Made by a program: the position numbers and the translations under genes
The notes under the pieces: model-generated
What the model was told of the DNA's origin: nothing
The model's database searches: none
The model's input: the letters and a program-made list of their open reading frames with translations, nothing else
NCBI GenBank assembly: GCA_937927415.1
Contig: CALBDS010000014.1
Span: 47,449 to 111,448, forward strand
Direction of reading: 5' to 3'
Length of the DNA: 64,000 nucleotides
Source of the DNA: an uncultured Rhodospirillaceae bacterium
GTDB taxonomy: Bacteria > Pseudomonadota > Alphaproteobacteria > Azospirillales > Azospirillaceae
Shown here: one piece after another, positions 44,719 through 52,937 of the stretch
How the letters are laid out: each line of letters starts with the position of its first letter
Numbering within the stretch: the stretch's first letter is position 1

Positions 44719-45973
44719 GTTCGGCGCTCCTCTCGGCGATGAAGGCACCGGCCGCCGCCTCGTCCTCGATCCAGGGGAAAAAGTCCGGCGGGTTGTTGAA
44801 GGCGCCCACCACCGCGTCGGCGATGGCGGGGTTCTGCGAAGCGGCCCCCAGCACCTGCATGGCGGCCGGCGGCGGCGGGTTGAGGAGCAGGTTGGTGAAG
44901 CGGGTGGTGTGCTTGCCCGAGCTTTCCCAGAAGCGGTCGAACACCTCGGTCATCCAATCCGCCTCGAAGGGGGCGGAGCCGTGCGCGACGATGGCCTTCA
45001 GGATGGCGTCGGCCATGCGGGAAGCGTTGTTGGCCCCCTGCCCCGCGATCGGGTCGTTCAGACAGACCGTATCCCCCACGCCCATCACCACCCGGCCCGA
45101 CGCCAGCCGCAGCGCCGGCTTGCGCACCACCGGCGTGAAGGATCCCTTCAGCCACGCGCCCGGATCGGTGATTTCCGCACCGTCCAGCCGCTCCAGATCG
45201 TCAGGCGTGAAGCGGGCGATGACCTCGCGCATGGCGGCCAGCATCTCGCCGCCGTCGCGCACGCCGCCGAACACGTCCATGGGGCCGTCCGGGATCGCTT
45301 CGAACAGGAAGCTGCGGCATTCGCCCGTGGTGTGGGTGTAGAAGGGCAGCGAGAAATACTCCCCCGCACCGGCGATGAAGTTGAAGCGCAGCGGACGGAA
45401 CGGGATGCCCGGCCACGGGCGGTCACCCGTCAGCTTCGGCCCGGTCAGCAGCACCGCCGCCAGATGGCGCGGCGGCCGGGCGTGGACCGAGCGTTCCTCG
45501 TCGCGTTCGAACAGGCCGGTCACCGCCCCCTTGCCGGCCACCACCATGGTCAGGTCGTGCCGCCCGGCGATCTCGTCCAGTTCGCTGACCCCGACGGAGC
45601 CATAGACCAGCTTGCCACCGCGCTTGGCGAACTCGTCCATCCAGCGGGAGAACTTGGTCCGCTGGTCCAGCGCCTGCCCGCGTTTGCCGTGCAGCCGCCC
45701 CTGCACGGTCAGCATGGCCTGTCCGGCCGGGTCGCGGAAATCGACGTGGATGCCTTCGCCGTAGGGCGCCTGATCCTCCCAGAAATTGAGGCCCAGCGCG
45801 CGCTCCATGCGCAACGTGCTTTCAAAGATGAAGGCGGTGCTCGGCAAGCGGCCGTGCAGCACCTGTTCGGGCGTGCGGTCGCTGTGGATGGTGACCCGGT
45901 AGCCCTTGTCGAGCAGGCCGAAGCCCAGGTGGAGGCCAGCTTGACCGGCCCCGATGATGGCGATGTTGCGCAT
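44708..45973 (-). CDS. StyA/indole-type flavin monooxygenase
   Basis: 421 aa. FAD motif IAIIGAGQAGLHLGFGLLDKGYRVTIHSDRTPEQVLHGRLPSTAFIFE is the styrene/indole monooxygenase signature, with the second motif VVMGVGDTVCLNDPIAGQGANNAS. Group E flavin monooxygenases epoxidise styrene or indole using FADH2 from a separate reductase, here encoded by the overlapping next gene. The presence of an SDR and flavin reductase beside it resembles the iif and ind indole-degradation operons. Styrene is also possible, but no styrene-oxide isomerase or phenylacetaldehyde dehydrogenase is visible. Confidence 0.9.
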   Translation of the reverse strand: MRNIAIIGAGQAGLHLGFGLLDKGYRVTIHSDRTPEQVLHGRLPSTAFIFESTLRMERALGLNFWEDQAPYGEGIHVDFRDPAGQAMLTVQGRLHGKRGQALDQRTKFSRWMDEFAKRGGKLVYGSVGVSELDEIAGRHDLTMVVAGKGAVTGLFERDEERSVHARPPRHLAAVLLTGPKLTGDRPWPGIPFRPLRFNFIAGAGEYFSLPFYTHTTGECRSFLFEAIPDGPMDVFGGVRDGGEMLAAMREVIARFTPDDLERLDGAEITDPGAWLKGSFTPVVRKPALRLASGRVVMGVGDTVCLNDPIAGQGANNASRMADAILKAIVAHGSAPFEADWMTEVFDRFWESSGKHTTRFTNLLLNPPPPAAMQVLGAASQNPAIADAVVGAFNNPPDFFPWIEDEAAAGAFIAERSAEHAA

Positions 45974-46006
45974 GTCCCCTGCTCTTTCGTGAATGTGTTG
46001 CGGCGT

Positions 46007-46501
46007 TCAGGCGAGCGGACGCCAATCCCGGTTCCGGGGGGTGAGCAGCGTCACCGTCAGCGTGACGCGGGTGAACACCCAGCCATCCCCCTCCCGGCGC
46101 AGATCGGCGTCGTAGACACCGGCAATCCAGTGGTCGGCGGCCTCTTCCCCATGCTCCGCGACCTCTTTCCCCTGGTCTGCGACCTTGGCCAACTCCCACA
46201 GGGACCAGCCGGCGCGGGCGGTGTGGCCGTCGGCGCCCGGTTCGATGACGGGCGACACCATGTAGTGCATGGTCCAGACGATCTGTTCCCGCCCGATGCG
46301 GGCCAGTTCATCGGCGATGACGTCGCCGCCGGTGAAGCGGCCGAAACCGGCCGCCTCCCAGACCGCATCGTCGGCGAACAGCGGGCGCATCAGCGCCGGG
46401 TCGTTGCGCCGGTCCGCCCCCTCGGCGTAGCGGCCGATCAGCGTGCGGATGGCCTCGGCCGCTTCCAGCCGCGCCAGACGCCGTTCCAGATCCTGCGTCA
46501 T
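46007..46501 (-). CDS. NTF2-like protein, possible oxygenase small subunit
   Basis: 164 aa from MTQDLERRLARLEAAEAIRTLIGRYAEGADRRNDPALM, with a GGGGGG ribosome-binding site before this ATG. The fold is SnoaL/NTF2-like; SnoaL_4-type proteins are related to the small subunits of ring-hydroxylating oxygenases. The residues ADHWIAGVYDADLRREGDGWVFTRVTLTV fit that. It may be the beta subunit of the Rieske oxygenase or a separate dehydratase/cyclase like IifB of indole operons. Neither can be decided from sequence alone. Confidence 0.8.
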   Translation of the reverse strand: MTQDLERRLARLEAAEAIRTLIGRYAEGADRRNDPALMRPLFADDAVWEAAGFGRFTGGDVIADELARIGREQIVWTMHYMVSPVIEPGADGHTARAGWSLWELAKVADQGKEVAEHGEEAADHWIAGVYDADLRREGDGWVFTRVTLTVTLLTPRNRDWRPLA

Positions 46502-46550
46502 TCGCATCCCCCCGGCGGGGGCCGCCGGGATGCCCCCGGCGGCCGTCCTG

Positions 46551-46892
46551 TCAGTTGACGATCTCGCCATGCTCGGCGACGAAGCGGTGCTCGTCGAAGC
46601 TGTACGGCACCTTGGGATCACCGCCGTACAGCTCCACGTGCGGCGCCACCTCGGCCAGCGACAGGGCCATGTGGTAGAGGGGCTTGGCCTCCGCCGGGAT
46701 CTCGCCCAGCGGGAAGCGGTCGATATAGACCATGATGTCCGGCAGCAGCGGCAGCATGGCGTTGTAGAAGGCCCGCAACTCGCCGGTGGTGGAGCGGATG
46801 CGCTTGCCCTGGCGGGCGTTCTGGGTGGGCAGCGCCCAGTCGGCGGCGAACGCCTCCAGGGTTTCGAAGGACTTGGGGAAATGAGCGGTCAT
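46551..46892 (-). CDS. Conserved hypothetical protein in Rieske operon
   Basis: 113 aa: MTAHFPKSFETLEAFAADWALPTQNARQGKRIRSTTGELRAFYNAMLPLLPDIMVYIDRF, then PLYHMALSLAEVAPHVELYGGDPKVPYSFDEHRFVAEHGEIVN. It is helical, soluble, without Cys or membrane segments. I do not recognise the family. It sits 18 bp from the Rieske oxygenase alpha gene and 50 bp before the NTF2-like gene, so it is translated with them and may be an accessory subunit. Confidence 0.75.
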   Translation of the reverse strand: MTAHFPKSFETLEAFAADWALPTQNARQGKRIRSTTGELRAFYNAMLPLLPDIMVYIDRFPLGEIPAEAKPLYHMALSLAEVAPHVELYGGDPKVPYSFDEHRFVAEHGEIVN

Positions 46893-46910
46893 GTCGGCGT
46901 CTCCCGGCGT

Positions 46911-48113
46911 TCAGCGCGCGGCCATGTATTGTTCGATGGCGTGATAGCCGTGGCGGATCAGCACCTCGTCGTCTTGCAGGTGCATCACCGATTTGGCACC
47001 CGATTCCAGCGCGGTCTGGGTGTCCTCCATGGTCGCCGTGTCCTCCAGCCAGGCGTTGCGCTGCAGAACCTGGGCGAATTCGACGGCCCACCGCTGGCTG
47101 TTGGTCTGGGGGGCGCGGACGTAGTATTTGCCTTCCCAGCGGGTGCGGTTGTGCGCCAGCGGCCAGAACTGATGGGTGAACCAGATCCCTTCCGAGACGT
47201 GCAGCAGCAGGTTGGGGAAGGCGACGCTGAGTTCGAACGAGAAATCGTCACGCCGGTCGGGGTTGACCGTCGGCGGCAGCATGGAGGCGCCGCGCTGCGC
47301 CACCAGCGATGCACCGGCCAGCGAATTGGCGAGCTTGGCAACCGGCGTCGGCTCGTTGTTCATGCTCAGGCACACGGCGCTGGTGCGGTGCGGGCCGAAC
47401 AGCTCGACGTTCTGCAGGCCCGAGGAAAAGACGTTGGGGAACGAACCGGCGTGGATCGTCGCCACATGATAGGCCTCGGCAAAGGCGTCGTGCGCGACCT
47501 TCCAGTTGCAGTTCAGTTCCGTGTGATAGCTGAAACACTGGGTCATCTGATCGTACGGGAAGCCCGACAGGTGGCGGCCCAGCCCGCCCAGGAAATCGGT
47601 CAGGCCGACGCCATCGTCGTCCTCAAGCTTGATGAAGACGAAGCCTTCCCACACGTCGGTCAGAACCGGGGTCAGGCCGTTCTCGCCCTTGACGAAACAG
47701 GCGTGGAACTTGTCCTCTTCCGGCACGCCGACCAGAGCACCCTTGGCGTCGTACACCCAGCCGTGGAAACGGCAGGTCATCACCGCCGCCCGGCTGCTGC
47801 CGAACGTCTCGTCGCCGGTTTCCACGATCACCTTGTTGCCGCGGTGGGAACAGGTGTTGTGGAAGCCCCGCACCGTGCCGTCCTTGCCGCGCACCAGAAT
47901 GACGGAGGTGTCGGCGAACGCCAGCTTCTTCACCTTGAAATCGCCGGGCTTGGCGATCTCCTCGACGCGGGCGACCTTCAGCCAGCTCCTCTTGAAGACC
48001 TTGGCGATCTCCTTTTCGTAATGCTCGGGCGACACGCAGGGTTCGACGGGGATGGGGCCGGTGCCGAGTTCGGGAAACTTCGCGGCCCACTTGATGGCGG
48101 GTTGGGCGTTCAT
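46911..48113 (-). CDS. Rieske ring-hydroxylating oxygenase, alpha subunit
   Basis: 400 aa from MNAQPAIKWAAKF. The Rieske centre is C88-x-H90 and C114-x2-H117 (NTCSHRGNK...TCRFHGW). The 23-residue gap between the halves is longer than the usual 16-17. The mononuclear iron site is the D209...H216...H221 motif in KVAHDAFAEAYHVATIHAG. It would dioxygenate or hydroxylate an aromatic acid or amine. Electron supply comes from the ferredoxin and reductase at the end of the same operon, five genes away. Substrate unknown; anthranilate-type acids fit an indole pathway. Confidence 0.92.
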   Translation of the reverse strand: MNAQPAIKWAAKFPELGTGPIPVEPCVSPEHYEKEIAKVFKRSWLKVARVEEIAKPGDFKVKKLAFADTSVILVRGKDGTVRGFHNTCSHRGNKVIVETGDETFGSSRAAVMTCRFHGWVYDAKGALVGVPEEDKFHACFVKGENGLTPVLTDVWEGFVFIKLEDDDGVGLTDFLGGLGRHLSGFPYDQMTQCFSYHTELNCNWKVAHDAFAEAYHVATIHAGSFPNVFSSGLQNVELFGPHRTSAVCLSMNNEPTPVAKLANSLAGASLVAQRGASMLPPTVNPDRRDDFSFELSVAFPNLLLHVSEGIWFTHQFWPLAHNRTRWEGKYYVRAPQTNSQRWAVEFAQVLQRNAWLEDTATMEDTQTALESGAKSVMHLQDDEVLIRHGYHAIEQYMAAR

Positions 48114-48163
48114 GCGCTCCTCACGGGGTTTGTCGTGTTCGTTGGGGTAGCGGGGCGGGCTGG

Positions 48164-49483
48164 TCAGCCGAGGCCGTATTGCGCGCGCACCAGATGCGCG
48201 ATCCCCAGCTTTTCCAGGATGGTCATCGGGCACAGGAAGGTGACGCGCACCGTTCCCGGCAGACGGCTGATCTCAATGGAACCGGCGATGGTCGCGCGGT
48301 TCAGGATTTCGTCGTACGGCAGCCCGGTGACGGCGGCGGCGCGCGACAGCCCGTTGTGGGTGGCGTCGTTCAGGTTGGCACCGCTGCCGATGAAGGTGAT
48401 CGGGCCGTTGTCCTCGACAAAGGTCTGGCCGTAGCGTTCGGCCAGTTTCTGCACGTCGGCGCGCTCCTGCGCGCTCAGCGGCCGGGCCAGGGTCGGCAGG
48501 TCGTCGGGGCGCTGGAGCAGGATCGGACCGTCGAGCGTCAGGCCCTTGATGACCTCCACCGTCAGTTCGACCTCGCCGGCAACGTCGGTGGCATGGCCGG
48601 CGATTTCGCCGTTGCCCTGCTGGGCGTGCATGTCGCCCATATAGACGCCGCCGCCCGGCACCTTGACGGGACAGATCAGGATGGCGCCCTCACGGACCGA
48701 GTTGGTGTCCATATGGCCGTCGGTCTTGTGCCGCTCCAACTCCTCCTTCGACAGCGCGTATTTGTGCGGGGCGTCGATCAGGAAGGCGCCGAAATCGCCG
48801 CAGTTGTGCGAGTCCGGCAGGTCGCGCGACGGCGTGGTGCCGATGTTGCCCAGAAAGGGCTGCATCCGGGTCGCCAGACCGGCCAGATCCGCCCGCGCCA
48901 GCGCCAGGATGGAATGCTGCTTGGAATGGGCGGGAAGCTGGGCGACCTGCCCGGCGCGGCGGGCGATGTCGTCGGCGATCTCCTTCGACACCGTGAGCGC
49001 CACCCCGGTGTTGCGGTCCAGAACGATGACGTAGCCGTTGGCAAAGCGGAAGGCGTTCACCTCCGCCCCGCAGACATCACAGTGCACCGCGTCGTCGCCG
49101 ATGCCTTCGATGTGGCTTTCGGGGCTGTGGGTGCCGCAGACGGGACAGAGCTTGGCGACGAACGGGTCGCCGATGTAGCGGCCCTCGACGAAGCTCATCA
49201 CGCCCGAGGAGGTGGCGAGCGAGGTGACCTGAACCTTCTTCAGCGTCAGGGCGATGGCGTCACCGACCTCGGCCCCTTCCACCGCCACCGGCTGGGTGAC
49301 CTCGTGGCCGCCCTGGAACTTGGGCGTGATCATCGGCCCCCAGCAGCCCGGCGGCGTTCCGGTGCGGATGGTGCCGCCGTCGGCGACCGGACCCAGCATG
49401 CTGAGGCTGGGGCCGATGACGCCCCCGGTGTAATCAGAGACCTCGACAACGGTCTTGGCCGGGTTCTTTGCGATGGTTCCCAT
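48164..49483 (-). CDS. Acetamidase/formamidase family hydrolase with Cys4 insert
   Basis: 439 aa. FmdA/AmdA features: GTIRTGTPPGCWGPMITPKFQGGHEVTQPV, the VPGGGVYMGDMHAQQGNGEIAGHATDVAGEVELTVEVIKG core and NDATHNGLSRAA. These enzymes hydrolyse formamide, acetamide or N-formyl groups. Near residues 113-145 it contains two CxxC pairs (CPVCGTHSPES... and CDVCGAEV), a zinc-ribbon-like insertion. It is the first gene of the operon. In an indole pathway it could deformylate N-formylanthranilate (inference). It is preceded on the minus strand by a gap holding an IS630 remnant. Confidence 0.87.
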   Translation of the reverse strand: MGTIAKNPAKTVVEVSDYTGGVIGPSLSMLGPVADGGTIRTGTPPGCWGPMITPKFQGGHEVTQPVAVEGAEVGDAIALTLKKVQVTSLATSSGVMSFVEGRYIGDPFVAKLCPVCGTHSPESHIEGIGDDAVHCDVCGAEVNAFRFANGYVIVLDRNTGVALTVSKEIADDIARRAGQVAQLPAHSKQHSILALARADLAGLATRMQPFLGNIGTTPSRDLPDSHNCGDFGAFLIDAPHKYALSKEELERHKTDGHMDTNSVREGAILICPVKVPGGGVYMGDMHAQQGNGEIAGHATDVAGEVELTVEVIKGLTLDGPILLQRPDDLPTLARPLSAQERADVQKLAERYGQTFVEDNGPITFIGSGANLNDATHNGLSRAAAVTGLPYDEILNRATIAGSIEISRLPGTVRVTFLCPMTILEKLGIAHLVRAQYGLG

Positions 49484-49596
49484 ATGCTTCCCCTGACGTT
49501 CAGCGGTGCCGCCGACAATCGGCAGGGGAAATGATGGCGTGTCGGACGGGGCCGGGTAAATTCGTGAAAGTTTCGTAAGGCACTAGGGGAAATTAC

Positions 49597-49713
49597 CTAA
49601 GCAGCCTTCGCCAACGTGGGCGATGGAAGGGTTTTTCGCTCCTGGTTGAGGCTGGCGACGGCGTCATGAATGGAGCGTTCGATGTCGTTGAGTTCGGGAG
49701 CGTATTTGGGCAA
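49597..49713 (-). pseudogene. IS630-family transposase remnant (C-terminal, internally deleted)
   Basis: Read on the minus strand, the 38 codons before TAG give LPKYAPELNDIERS followed by IHDAVASLNQERKT...LAKAA. LPKYAPELNDIE is the diagnostic end of the DDE domain of IS630-type transposases, but about 30 residues that normally follow (the WRDLK region) are missing and the frame rejoins in the terminal helix. Nothing upstream encodes the rest. It is a decayed insertion sequence, not a gene. Confidence 0.7.
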
Positions 49714-49914
49714 CCCAGACTATCGACCTCCCGATCCCTGCTCCCTCACCAAAAGCAAAATTGCCGCACAGATCAAGGTCTACAGCGCCAAGGAGGTGTC
49801 GCAACCTGACACCTAAGCCGGAGATGGACCGGCCACAGGCCGGCGTGACGGCTGAAACCGCCGCAACGATGGCGTGCGCCATTTCGTTGACGCGCCGGTC
49901 ATGGCCCGATACCA

Positions 49915-49928
49915 TACTTCAAAGTAAG
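49915..49928. promoter_or_regulatory. TetR-type operator copy 1
   Basis: TACTTCAAAGTAAG, identical in reverse complement to 52840-52853. Its core ACTT-CA-AAGT is an inverted repeat. It lies 42 bp upstream of the enoyl-CoA hydratase ATG. Two perfect 14-bp copies bracketing one TetR gene strongly suggest its binding site. Confidence 0.7.
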
Positions 49929-49969
49929 ATGCCTTCTTTAGGGTATGAACTTTGAATTCGGGTAACCTC

Positions 49970-50791
49970 ATGACCGACAGCATTCCGGCCGCCGATGTCG
50001 GCGCGCCCGTCCAGCGGATCGACGACGGGGCGGTATCCTGGATCAGGCTGAACCGGCCCGCGGTCCTGAACGCTCTGGACGAGGGGATGGCGTCGGCCTT
50101 CCGGGATGCCTGTGCGGCCGTGAACCGGCGCGCGGAACGGGGGGAGGCCCGTGTTCTGGTCATCAGCGGCAATGGGCGGGGGTTCATGGCGGGGGGTGAT
50201 CTCGCCCGCCTGAGCGCCGATCCCGCCGCGGCCCCGGCCGTTGCCGGCACCCTCATCGACGCCCTGCACGACGGTTTGCGCATCCTCGACCGGATCGACA
50301 TTCCCGTGATTGCCGCCGTTCACGGCCCGGTCGCCGGGGCGGGCATGAGTCTGGCGTGCGCCGCCGACCTGTGCATCGCCGCCGATTCCGCGGTCTTCAC
50401 CACGGCGTACGCCCGCATCGGCACCACCCCGGACGGATCGGCCACCCACACCCTGCCCCGCCTGGTCGGCCTGCGCAAGGCGCTGGAACTGGCCATGCTG
50501 TCCGACAGCGTGGGCGCGGACGAGGCGCTTCGCCTTGGCCTCGTCAACCGCGTGGTGCCGGAAGCCGATCTGACCCGCGCGGCGGAGGCCCTGGCGCGGC
50601 GGCTGGCCGCCGGCCCCACCGTGGCCTATGCCGGCATCCGCCACCTGATGCGGCAATCCTTCACCACACCGCTCGACCGGCAACTGGACGCCGAACGGGC
50701 GCAGTTCGTGGCCGCCGCCGCCACGGAGGATTTCCGCGAGGGTGTTGCCGCCTTTCTCGCCAAACGCCCCCCTGCCTTTCAGGGCCGCTGA
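49970..50791 (+). CDS. Enoyl-CoA hydratase/isomerase family protein
   Basis: 273 aa, crotonase fold. SWIRLNRPAVLNALDEGMASAFRDAC; the first oxyanion-hole segment VISGNGRGFMAGGDLARLSADP; second IPVIAAVHGPVAGAGMSLACAADLCIAADSAVFTTAYARIGTTPDGSATHTLPRLVG. The catalytic pair of the classical hydratase (two Glu) is not obvious: the second Glu position is Asp in TPDGSATH, as in isomerase-like members. Start is ATG at MTDSIPAADV; the TTG 18 bp upstream is less likely. It begins the TetR-controlled operon with the thiolase 41 bp downstream. Confidence 0.9.
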   Translation: MTDSIPAADVGAPVQRIDDGAVSWIRLNRPAVLNALDEGMASAFRDACAAVNRRAERGEARVLVISGNGRGFMAGGDLARLSADPAAAPAVAGTLIDALHDGLRILDRIDIPVIAAVHGPVAGAGMSLACAADLCIAADSAVFTTAYARIGTTPDGSATHTLPRLVGLRKALELAMLSDSVGADEALRLGLVNRVVPEADLTRAAEALARRLAAGPTVAYAGIRHLMRQSFTTPLDRQLDAERAQFVAAAATEDFREGVAAFLAKRPPAFQGR

Positions 50792-50832
50792 ACGGCCCGT
50801 CCGCCATCCTTATCTTGGGAGAGACGACACCC

Positions 50833-52014
50833 ATGCGCAGCGACATCGTGATTGTCGGCGCCGCCCGCACCGCCATCGGCGGCTTCGGCGGCAGCCTGAA
50901 GGACATCCCCCTCACCACCCTGGCCACCACCGCGGTCACGGCGGCGCTGGAACGGTCCGGCGCCCCGGCCGACGCCATCGGCCATGTGGTGATGGGCAAC
51001 GTCATCCCCACCGAAACGAACGACGCCTATCTGAGCCGGGTGGCCGGCATCGATTCAGGGATTCCCAAGGAAACCCCCGCCTTGAACGTGAACCGCCTGT
51101 GCGGTTCGGGGCTGCAGGCGATCCTGACCGCGGCCCAGGCCATCGCTCTGGGCGATGCCGATCTGGCGGTGGGCGGTGGTGCCGAAGCCATGAGCCGCGG
51201 CCCCTACATCCTGCCGACCGCGCGCTGGGGAACCCGGCTGGGCGACGGCGGGCTGGTGGATTACATGAACGGGATCCTGCATGACCCGTGGCAGAAGATC
51301 CACATGGGCATCACCGCCGAGAACGTCGCCGCCCGCTACGGCATCAGCCGGGCCGACCAGGACGCGCTGGCGCTGGAAAGCCAGCGCCGCGCCGCCGACG
51401 CCATCGCGCAAGGGCGCTTCAAGGAGCAGATCGTCCCCGTCGCCATCCCGTCGCGCAAGGGCACGGTGCTGTTCGACACCGACGAGCACGTCCGCGCCGC
51501 CACCACGGCGGAGACGCTGGCCGCCATGAAGCCGGTGTTCAAGAAGGACGGCACGGTCACCGCCGGCAACGCCTCCGGCCTCAACGACGGCGCTGCCGCC
51601 GTGGTGGTGGCCGATGCCGCCCGTGCCGCCGCCCTGGGGCTGAGGCCGCTGGCGCGTCTGGTCGGCTATGCCCACGCCGGGGTCGAGCCGGACATGATGG
51701 GCATCGGCCCGATCCCCGCCACCCGCAAGGTTCTGGAACGCACCGGCCTGTCCATCGCCGACATGGACGTCATCGAATCGAACGAGGCGTTCGCCGCCCA
51801 GGCCTGCGCCGTAGCGCGCGAGCTTGATTTCGATCCGGCCAAGGTCAACCCCAACGGGTCGGGCATTTCGCTGGGCCATCCGGTGGGGGCGACCGGCGCC
51901 ATCAACACGGTGAAGGCGGTCTATGAACTGCACCGCACCGGCGGGCGGTACGCGCTGGTGACCATGTGCATCGGCGGCGGCCAGGGCATCGCCGCCATTT
52001 TCGAACGGGTCTGA
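50833..52014 (+). CDS. Acetyl-CoA acyltransferase (thiolase)
   Basis: 393 aa, thiolase family. The nucleophilic Cys is in NVNRLCGSGLQA (about residue 89). The C-terminal base motifs are IESNEAFAAQACAV, GSGISLGHPVGATGA and the second Cys in TMCIGGGQG. It performs the final thiolytic step of beta-oxidation. It is the second gene after the hydratase and is followed by the TetR gene on the opposite strand with a 51-bp gap. The start MRSDIVIVGAARTAIGG has GGGAGAG upstream. Confidence 0.95.
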   Translation: MRSDIVIVGAARTAIGGFGGSLKDIPLTTLATTAVTAALERSGAPADAIGHVVMGNVIPTETNDAYLSRVAGIDSGIPKETPALNVNRLCGSGLQAILTAAQAIALGDADLAVGGGAEAMSRGPYILPTARWGTRLGDGGLVDYMNGILHDPWQKIHMGITAENVAARYGISRADQDALALESQRRAADAIAQGRFKEQIVPVAIPSRKGTVLFDTDEHVRAATTAETLAAMKPVFKKDGTVTAGNASGLNDGAAAVVVADAARAAALGLRPLARLVGYAHAGVEPDMMGIGPIPATRKVLERTGLSIADMDVIESNEAFAAQACAVARELDFDPAKVNPNGSGISLGHPVGATGAINTVKAVYELHRTGGRYALVTMCIGGGQGIAAIFERV

Positions 52015-52065
52015 TCCAGGACCGGCGCGGCCCCCGGTGTGGGGGGCCGTGCCGCCGTCCCACCG

Positions 52066-52683
52066 TCAATCGGCGCGGGGCCGCAGTCCGTTCATCAGCA
52101 GTGCGATGGAATCGCGGGCGATGGTGGCGGGGTCCATCGGACCGTCGGGGCTGTACCAGCGGGCGATCCAGCTCAAGGCACCCGACAGGGTGAAGGCGGC
52201 CATCTTGGGGTCGCAGGGGACGATCGACCCTTCGGCGATGCCGCGCTCGATCAGGGTGCGGAACTTCAGGTCGATCCGCCGTTTCAGGCCGCGCAGAGTC
52301 CGGCGGCTGTCCTCGGTCAGCGGCTCCTCCCCCACCCGGATCACGCACATGCCGAAATCCATGGTGACGACCTCCACATAGGCCGCCATCACCGCCACCA
52401 GCTCCTCATACGCCGTGCCCCCGTGGCCGATCACGCTGCTGGAGGCCGAGTCCAGCCGTTCCAGCCCGATCCGCACGCACTCGAACAGGATCTCCTCCTT
52501 GTTCTTGACGTAATAATAGATCGTCGGCTTGGTGACGTTCAGCCGCCGCGCGATGTCGTCGAGCGAGGTGTTGTAATACCCCATCTCGTTGAACGCCTGC
52601 GCCGCCGTGCGCAGGACCGCCACCCGCTTTTCTTCCCGTTCGTTCCGGCGTTCGGTGGATGGCTTCCACGGCGAATCCGACAT
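52066..52683 (-). CDS. TetR-family transcriptional repressor
   Basis: 205 aa. The helix-turn-helix region is AVLRTAAQAFNEMGYYNTSLDDIARRLNVTKPTIYYYVKNKEEILFECVRIG (residues 21-73). The C-terminal domain resembles acyl-CoA-responsive regulators (KstR/FadR-like). The gene lies between the hydratase-thiolase pair and the acyl-CoA synthetase, all fatty-acid or terpenoid-acid degradation genes. Its probable operator occurs upstream of both groups. It likely releases DNA when acyl-CoA accumulates (inference). Confidence 0.92.
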   Translation of the reverse strand: MSDSPWKPSTERRNEREEKRVAVLRTAAQAFNEMGYYNTSLDDIARRLNVTKPTIYYYVKNKEEILFECVRIGLERLDSASSSVIGHGGTAYEELVAVMAAYVEVVTMDFGMCVIRVGEEPLTEDSRRTLRGLKRRIDLKFRTLIERGIAEGSIVPCDPKMAAFTLSGALSWIARWYSPDGPMDPATIARDSIALLMNGLRPRAD

Positions 52684-52839
52684 CGGCTCCTATCTCCTGT
52701 GACACGCGGCCCTGACGTCCCATCCGGGCGGGGGATTGTCCAGTCCCGGCCGGCACCGTCCTCCGTGCCGCCATGACCGGCTGGAAAATGATCGGCTGGA
52801 AAAGCGGAGGTATCGGGCACGGGCCGTCTTGCCGCAAAA

Positions 52840-52853
52840 CTTACTTTGAAGTA
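52840..52853. promoter_or_regulatory. TetR-type operator copy 2 with overlapping promoter
   Basis: CTTACTTTGAAGTA, the reverse complement of the site at 49915-49928. TTGAAG inside it can serve as a -35 with TATATA 19 bp downstream (52873 region) as the -10 for the acyl-CoA synthetase operon, so the repressor would occlude RNA polymerase. The start of the acyl-CoA synthetase gene is at 52938. Confidence 0.7.
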
Positions 52854-52937
52854 GCTTTGCTTCCAAGAAGTATATAAGCGGCCGCCGCCGGCATCCGGCC
52901 CCGGACGGACCGCACCAGCAAGGAGGAGACGCCGTTC

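Larger units (their letters stand above)
49484..49969. other. Gap upstream of aromatic operon and beta-oxidation operon
   Basis: 486 bp between divergent operons. It contains a degenerate IS630 transposase end (49597-49713) and, at its right edge, the TetR-type operator (49915-49928). The rest has no convincing gene; the minus-strand ORF 49664-49915 is not supported. Confidence 0.5.
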
